DNA from: Onchidella celtica
Taxonomy: Eukaryota > Mollusca > Gastropoda > Systellommatophora > Onchidiidae
DNA: 64,000 bases
Direction of reading: 5' to 3'
NCBI GenBank assembly: GCA_963931925.1
Contig: OZ007571.1
Span: 55,604,311 to 55,668,310, forward strand
A model generated the notes under the pieces. The model made no database searches. It was not told where the DNA came from and worked only from the letters and a program-made list of their open reading frames with translations. Shown here in pieces: positions 58,801-64,000 of this stretch (its first letter is position 1; each line of letters begins with the position of its first letter). A program made the position numbers and the translations under genes.

Positions 58801-61800
58801 GGCCATGAGATGTATCCGCAAGTCCTCCTGAAATAGTGAAATTTCACTAGTTTGTATTAATTTATACATTAACCCTATTCCCCAGCCCAAACCTATCATC
58901 AGATCTGACCCTCACCCTCAAACTTAATCCAGTCCCTAACCCAACCCCCCCAACTCAGGGTAACTTGATAATGATATGGAAATCCTCCTTCCATCTGCGT
59001 TCATTAAATGTGATCAGCAAAGAAACGGTTATCCTTATTGTCGTAAATTGTAAAGTTCTTTTTTTTTAGATATTATCCTTTTTATTTAGAAAGAAAACAG
59101 ATTTTATGCTTCAATTTTTGTGAAAAACTAGCCATCAAGGAATTGTAATGGGCTGCTACTAGTGCTAGTGCTAGGACAATAAATTATTCGTCTTCACAAG
59201 GCCAATTAGCCTAAGTTTTAGAGTTACGTCACTGTGGCTGTGGAGACAAGCAAAGAATAAAATATGATAATTGAATCCTGTTTTATATCCCACCTGCCAA
59301 ATCTAGGTTGGGTCTGTTGCTCAAGGATGCCATTTTCTGCAAAACAATACGGCCATCGAGATAAAAATCTATACGATGTCATAAACTTACAAACTTCCCC
59401 TTATAGAATTTTATTTTTCTTTAAAGGGGCACAGGCTACATGTACATCACTCGTCATAGACCAGATCTTCATTGGACTTGATGGATTTTTTAAATCACAG
59501 ACAATCAACAATTTTCGTGACACTTTTATAACCAATACAAAAATCACTTTGTATGATTCACTTTCCTTTAATAATATTAATAGTGAAGGAATTGGCATTG
59601 TTCCGATTCCGAATTGCATCCTGATCCACTGCATTTAGTGTGCATTTTGCTGTTGCCGTAGCTGTTGTTGAATTTGAATTAAAATGTGTAATCTTTTGTC
59701 TGGTTGACTCCTCAGGCTCCTTGGTATCACATGGTCTTTGAAGTTGCTCTTATCTTCTTGATTTTCAAGATTTATGTATCACAGAGTTTCTCCCCAGAGA
59801 AAACTGTACTCACTGAAAAGGTAAGGTTTTAAAAAAGTACACAAATGTGTAGAACATTTTGTGAGATCTCACTCAAGTATTAATTACTCAGGATCTTATT
59901 GACATTCAAATCTAGGAGATTGTGAATTTGTTGATATTATATCCTACAAACTACAAGTATCTTGTTAATTTCCTTCTTTTACCCAATTCAGATTTAAAAT
60001 CATGTCTAATAATAATATATTATATTATATTATATGTGTGACCGTGAGCGTGCACTCTGTGCCTTGTCTCTTGCATTTTGTCTTTTCTTTTTACACTTCT
60101 GCTTTTTTTTAAATAGTTCTTCTCAGGACATTTCATTGTGGGGTTCACTTACTTCTTTGAATTTCCCTGTGGAATTTACTGTTTTGTCAGATGATCAGTC
60201 TTCATGAAATCTAAAAGAGTGTAAATGTCAGTATAGTCTGGAAATAAAGTGAAATCTGAATTTCAGTATGGACTGGGAAGATAAAAATAAAATGCAGTTT
60301 TGGCATTTACATTGCAAGTCACTGAAGGCCTCTCTTGGGACTTTATTCTGGTTTCTGTGACACTGCAGTCAAATCAGGCCATGAGAACATTCTCTCTGTA
60401 CATCTGACAGTAGTGACAGCAGTACTTTTACGTTTTTAGAGCATTCCGTGCCCATTTGATGGAGGTATTGATGCAGTGTTGCTCAGCTAATATTGTTAAT
60501 CGAACTCTTATGATAAACAATTCTTTGTTCCTTTTCTTCAAAATGGTAAGACTTCTTTGGCTCAGAAGGAAAGCTTGTTCACTTGTTATTTTTGTTAAAT
60601 CACCACAGTTCTTCTGCTGGATATGGTAATTAATGATGTGTCATTAAGACAGTGTGACAAAATGTCCATTTTACTGACTTTCTAGTTTTGAGGTTAATTG
60701 TGACTGTTTTTTATGCTAATTTGCCTCCAGGAAAAGGATACATTAGTGGAGGAGTGGCAGCCAGAACCGTTGGCCCCGGATGTTCCAGATGACCACCCAG
60801 TCATAGTGTCAATGAACAAATATTGCATTGAAGGGTAAGCTTGCTTAACTTTGATTGCTCATTGATGTTTTTATGTGGTGTAAATCAGTATTGAAAGATG
60901 TTAGTAGATCGCTGGAAAAATTTCAAATCATATTCAATAATAATTAATCCATTAGTTAGATAAGAAAATATCAGGAATAAAAGATGGACATAAAATCACT
61001 TGCATGGTCAGAAAACACCTATATTATATGCATTTTTCTGTTATGTGATAAATCATTCTCAGTTTTCCATAAGAAACAAAAGCATTTTATTAAAATTTTA
61101 TGAACATTTTTAGTTCTCAGTTTTGCCAGATAGATGTGAAAATTTGTGTTTGAATGATGTCAGTAGGCAGTAATTCTTTTTTACTGTGTCTTTTCACAGG
61201 CAAAATGGCAAATACATAAAAATCAATGGGAAAACATGCATCAACATGGCTACTTTCAACTTCTTATGCATGGTGGGAAAGAAGGAAATTGAGGTGCAGC
61301 TCTTTTCATGTTTCAAAAGACTGAGAGTTAGCCAGAGTGAATAATAGTTGTGAATGAGGGATTAGTACTTTTAGAGGCTGAATGCTGGATTGGGAAATTT
61401 GACTTTGTCATCAGGTTCACCCTCATTGTGAGACCACCAATGATACATATAAAATGTAGATCTCAGATCAGTGGATTGGAATTTGTTTGATATCTTATTA
61501 AAAATCAAAACAAAACAAAACAAAATCTAATGAACTTGTTTTTCATTAAAGACATTCATCAGTGCACTCCCTTGGCAGATGCTGGTGCTTTTGTCATGGA
61601 GAAAAATACCATTGTTAGATATGACCTTTTGAGTTATGCCATTCATGTTCCATTGAAAGACACAGGAAAACATTTACATTTAATAACTACAGAAGCTAAC
61701 GGGTAGCCATGCTGACAAATACATGTCTGCATAAGCCCATGGCTTGATTGTCTAGACATCTCTTTCATATTTACTGAAATCATAAATTTAACGTCTAGAC

Positions 61801-63127
61801 TGCATTACAGATTTGAATATTGTTGAAGTTCAGCATTAAAGCAACCCGTTTGTGTGTTGAAGTCCAGAATTTTGTTGTATGAAAAGCCTGCGGTCATGCT
61901 TGCAGGAATATAATAATTATCACTTGTCGAAGTCAGATTGTGTAGAGAAATTTGTAAATATTTACTGTGAATTTAAAAACAAATTGTTTTGAAATTGTTT
62001 TCATTACCAGGAGAAAGCTGTGCAAAACTTGCGAATATATGGTGTGGGGTCTTGTGGGCCCAGAGGGTTCTATGGTACAATGGGTAAGTCTGTTTTCTGT
62101 AAAATAATGCCGTACGATCTCCTTTGTCCGGCCCTACCGGAAAACAGTATGGTTATATCGATCGTTGTTTGACTGATGTTAACTAAAAAAAGTTGGCATA
62201 ATTTGGCCAAAGTAGAACAAAGCGTAACCCTGTTCTGGCAGTTGTTGATGGCCATACCATAAGAAAGTGATTCTCTCCGAGTCCCAGAAGTGGTCATTAA
62301 GTTAGCAGGTCTGTTAATACCATTTGATATGTCTAAATCCTCATTGTAGTCTTCGTTAGAATCTTATCTCTGGTAATTTTAAACTGTCATCATCAGAGGT
62401 GATACTGATAGAAAAAAACATTCTGATGGAATTTGTCTTCACATGGAGACTGCTATTTTGTGTCCAATTTCTGATTTCCCTCCCCGCGTAGGGTGGTTTA
62501 CAAGGCAAGAGGCCTTTCAGATTTGATTATTGATCAAGGGGAAGGTACCAATAAATTCAGAATTTATTTATTTAACTTACAGTGAGAGTGAAAATTGTTT
62601 CATATTTCATTAGAAAATTCTGAACTTTCAATGCAAAACAGTCACATCAATGGCTTAGTGATAAGGGTGATGCACAACTGCCTTCTGTTGCGAGCTGATA
62701 GGATTAAGAATTCCTGGATTTGCACTAGCTACTTTTATGCTTCCTCATGAAATGTAACCCCATATTGAAGATTCCATTTCTTTTTTTCCGAAATTTTGTT
62801 TTTTGTTTTTCGTTCATTCCATGGCAGTAGTTGTTATTTACAGATGGCATTTTGAGCATTCATGTGATTTTCTGCTTACAAATCATGTTTATTGTTAATA
62901 TGGATGTAAGTGATTGGTAATAGTTTAAAAATTCATGCTTCTGGCTAAATGTGTAGTTTTGTGTTAAAAAATTCTGTTTTATTGTGAATATCAGATGTGC
63001 ACCTTGAACTGGAAGAAGAACTGGCAAAGTTTATGAACTGTGAGGAAGCTATCTTGTATTCTTATGCTTTTGCCTCCACTGCCAGTGCTATCCCTGCCTA
63101 CTCAAAGAGGGGAGACATCATCTATGC
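55869..63127 (+). CDS. SPTLC1: Serine palmitoyltransferase subunit 1, first six coding exons (partial)
   Basis: Exons 55869-55925, 59716-59820, 60731-60834, 61200-61293, 62011-62083 and 62995-63127, all with GT-AG introns and matching phases. They encode residues 1-188; the rest lies beyond the window. The start at 55869 puts Trp8, Ala20-Pro21 and Tyr23-His24 exactly in register with human SPTLC1; an in-frame ATG at 55860 is an alternative. Residues 22-40 ([19 protein letters not shown]) are the N-terminal ER membrane helix. Then come [31 protein letters not shown] and DVHLELE. Cys135 and Val146 correspond to human Cys133 and Val144, sites of inherited neuropathy mutations; both are unchanged. 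With SPTLC2 the protein condenses serine and palmitoyl-CoA, the first step of sphingolipid synthesis in the ER. The family's subunit 1 lacks the PLP lysine. Intron 1 carries a hAT insertion. Confidence 0.97.
55936..56692. mobile_element. hAT derivative, about 755 bp, just inside SPTLC1 intron 1
   Basis: CAGGGGTGATGAAATC (55936-55951) and GATTTCATCACCCCTG (56677-56692) are perfect 16-bp inverted ends. The 8-mer gataaaca occurs at 55930-55937 and again at 56693-56700, a hAT-size target duplication. It overlaps the first two bases of the left end, as if a CA was lost by slippage. The interior carries a minus-strand remnant of a transposase gene (56454-56048). It is therefore an internally deleted, non-autonomous element with recognisable parentage. 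The exon 1 donor is at 55926. Confidence 0.9.
56048..56454 (-). pseudogene. N-terminal hAT transposase remnant (zinc-finger part), frameshifted
   Basis: From ATG 56454 the frame reads [18 protein letters not shown] .. [12 protein letters not shown] and stops near 56327. The overlapping next frame gives [20 protein letters not shown] .. [20 protein letters not shown] .. SAGHTW, ending at 56048 with [13 protein letters not shown]. The Cys-x4-Cys and His-x5-His spacing, WLKF and SPFV.G...FKLESV..HE are those of the TTF/ZMYM-type finger in hAT transposases and in the host ZNF862/C17orf113 proteins derived from them. A one-base frameshift near 56330 separates the two parts. The catalytic region is absent. 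Confidence 0.75.
57219..57469. mobile_element. Fold-back element in SPTLC1 intron 1
   Basis: The left arm 'ctgtctccagggaaggtctt' with 'ccgcccgtccgcgcca' pairs with the right arm 'tggcgcggacggggggaaga' with 'cctcccgtctccag' (about 38 bp, a few mismatches). The interior block 57285-57372 ('ccttttcgcctgattag', 'gcccattgatacaaactgac') also occurs inside the TIR element at 31954-32416. Confidence 0.65.
57684..58391. mobile_element. piggyBac-like element, 700 bp, TTAA-flanked, SPTLC1 intron 1
   Basis: TTAA (57684-57687) then CTCATTCCACCTGGAGC; right end GCTCTGGGCGGAATGAG then TTAA (58388-58391). Inverted ends of about 17 bp with two or three mismatches. No transposase frame is visible in the interior. 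Confidence 0.75.
58392..59715. other. SPTLC1 intron 1, remainder
   Basis: No repeat or exon recognised. The 124-codon plus-strand frame at 59264-59638 has no domain features and overlaps no splice-consistent exon of SPTLC1. Confidence 0.45.
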
Positions 63128-63489
63128 GTAAGTCAGCACTCTTACCACTCTGAACAGCAGATTGTAGTTCTGTGTTATGGGAACCAGAGATTAGGTGGCA
63201 GAAACTGGCAGAAAAAATATTGTTGTGTATATGATAGTTTCAGAATTTTAGAACTTTTCCCCTTCTTTTCTTCTGTCTTTCTTTCTTCCATTTTTTTCCC
63301 GCCTGCTAGTTATTGTGTACATTTTCATATTAAATCGGATGTTGTTTGGGGGAAGTACTCTAATTACAAAGCCAAATTGAAAAAATACTGCGTTATGTTC
63401 TCTGTTCAGTTATAGCTTTCTATGTAAAACACTATGTCCCCCCAACAACAGCGTATTAAAATATTGTTGCTGGTCTTTTCTAATGGCTC

Positions 63490-64000
63490 AGGTCATTTTT
63501 GGCACTTTTGGGATATTAACCATCGCGCTGAGTGAGGTGTCTAAATACGGCATTGACTTCCCAGGCATTCACTCTACAGGGGCGTTTAGATACGGCAAGG
63601 TCAAACTGACCGCACAACGCGGAAGCAGTATTTTCGCGTAGCAGGTCACTGTCCTCTTTGAGACGCAGCTACTGTCTTATTGCTCACTGTATCTCTTCTA
63701 AATCGGATTCAAAGGCATTGTGACAAGGATATGTTAACCAGTGAACCACTGCTCGGAATCACAAATTTTAGGCTTTCAAAGGCTGTCCCCCCACTATTAA
63801 AAGGTGTAACATCGTCGTGCGAATTATTACTCAACAAATTTGCAATATTACCTCATTTTCTCACATGTTGACCAATATCTAGAGTTGTCTGTATCCAAGA
63901 ACCAATCAGAAACAGGCTCTGAAATAACGTTTACCCCAAATGCCCTTGTTGGTTCATTAGTATGTGCCAATCTGGAAACCATTTGTTTAGGGCTTGGAGG
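63490..64000 (+). repeat. Dispersed repeat R1, copy 3 (SPTLC1 intron 6, runs off window)
   Basis: Matches 35222-35650 (inverted) and 28008-28300, from 'ggtcaaactgaccgcacaac' through 'taaccagtgaaccactg', 'ctttcaaaggctgtc', 'aaaaggtgtaacatcgtcg' and 'gaaccaatcagaaacaggct'. It is probably the most complete copy. The preceding 'ggtcatttttggcacttttg' resembles part of the MITE at 19963. Confidence 0.8.

Noticed and set aside
1-64000. LTR retroelement, Polinton or other virus-like fossil
   Set aside because: No paired long terminal repeats and no polymerase, capsid, envelope or integrase-like frame were seen.

Overview
The window is nuclear DNA of a bilaterian animal. The genes are split by GT-AG introns, intergenic DNA is long, and the two named proteins are animal-type. 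Densely packed MITEs, tRNA-derived SINEs with a 'cttctcggataaggacg ... gcacgttaaag' body, and over-used palindromic words (TACATGTACATGTA, AGATCTAGATCT, TAGGCCTA) suggest a marine invertebrate. A gastropod or other mollusc is favoured, but an echinoderm or hemichordate is not excluded.

Four genes are supported. (1) 13397-19620, plus: six coding exons rebuilt here by matching splice phases, giving a 240-residue protein I do not recognise. (2) 29716-23397, minus: COA7, three exons, 228 residues, the Sel1-repeat and cysteine-pair assembly factor of mitochondrial complex IV. (3) 37680-40019, plus: one uninterrupted coding exon of 779 residues, an acidic and probably nuclear protein I do not recognise; its untranslated first exon may lie at 32.9-33.0 kb beside an NRF-1-like site. 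(4) 55869 to beyond the window end, plus: the first six coding exons of SPTLC1, a subunit of serine palmitoyltransferase. The genes do not form one pathway; COA7 and SPTLC1 are unrelated housekeeping functions.

The rest is intergenic or intronic DNA built largely from small DNA transposons. There are several hAT-like families, three piggyBac-like elements ended by TTAA, and one element with perfect 27-bp inverted ends and a 10-bp target duplication. A family with CCAGCCAGCATCC ends occurs five times, once as a tandem dimer, and there are long fold-back elements. SINEs, LINE-3'-end-like pieces, a 22-copy 38-bp minisatellite in intron 1 of gene 1, a (CTAT)n tract and many G or C homopolymers fill much of the remainder. 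The most striking insertion is a hAT derivative of about 755 bp, carrying a piece of its transposase gene. It begins about 12 bp inside SPTLC1 intron 1, right behind the exon 1 donor. I saw no LTR element, Polinton, CRISPR array or genuine tRNA/rRNA gene.
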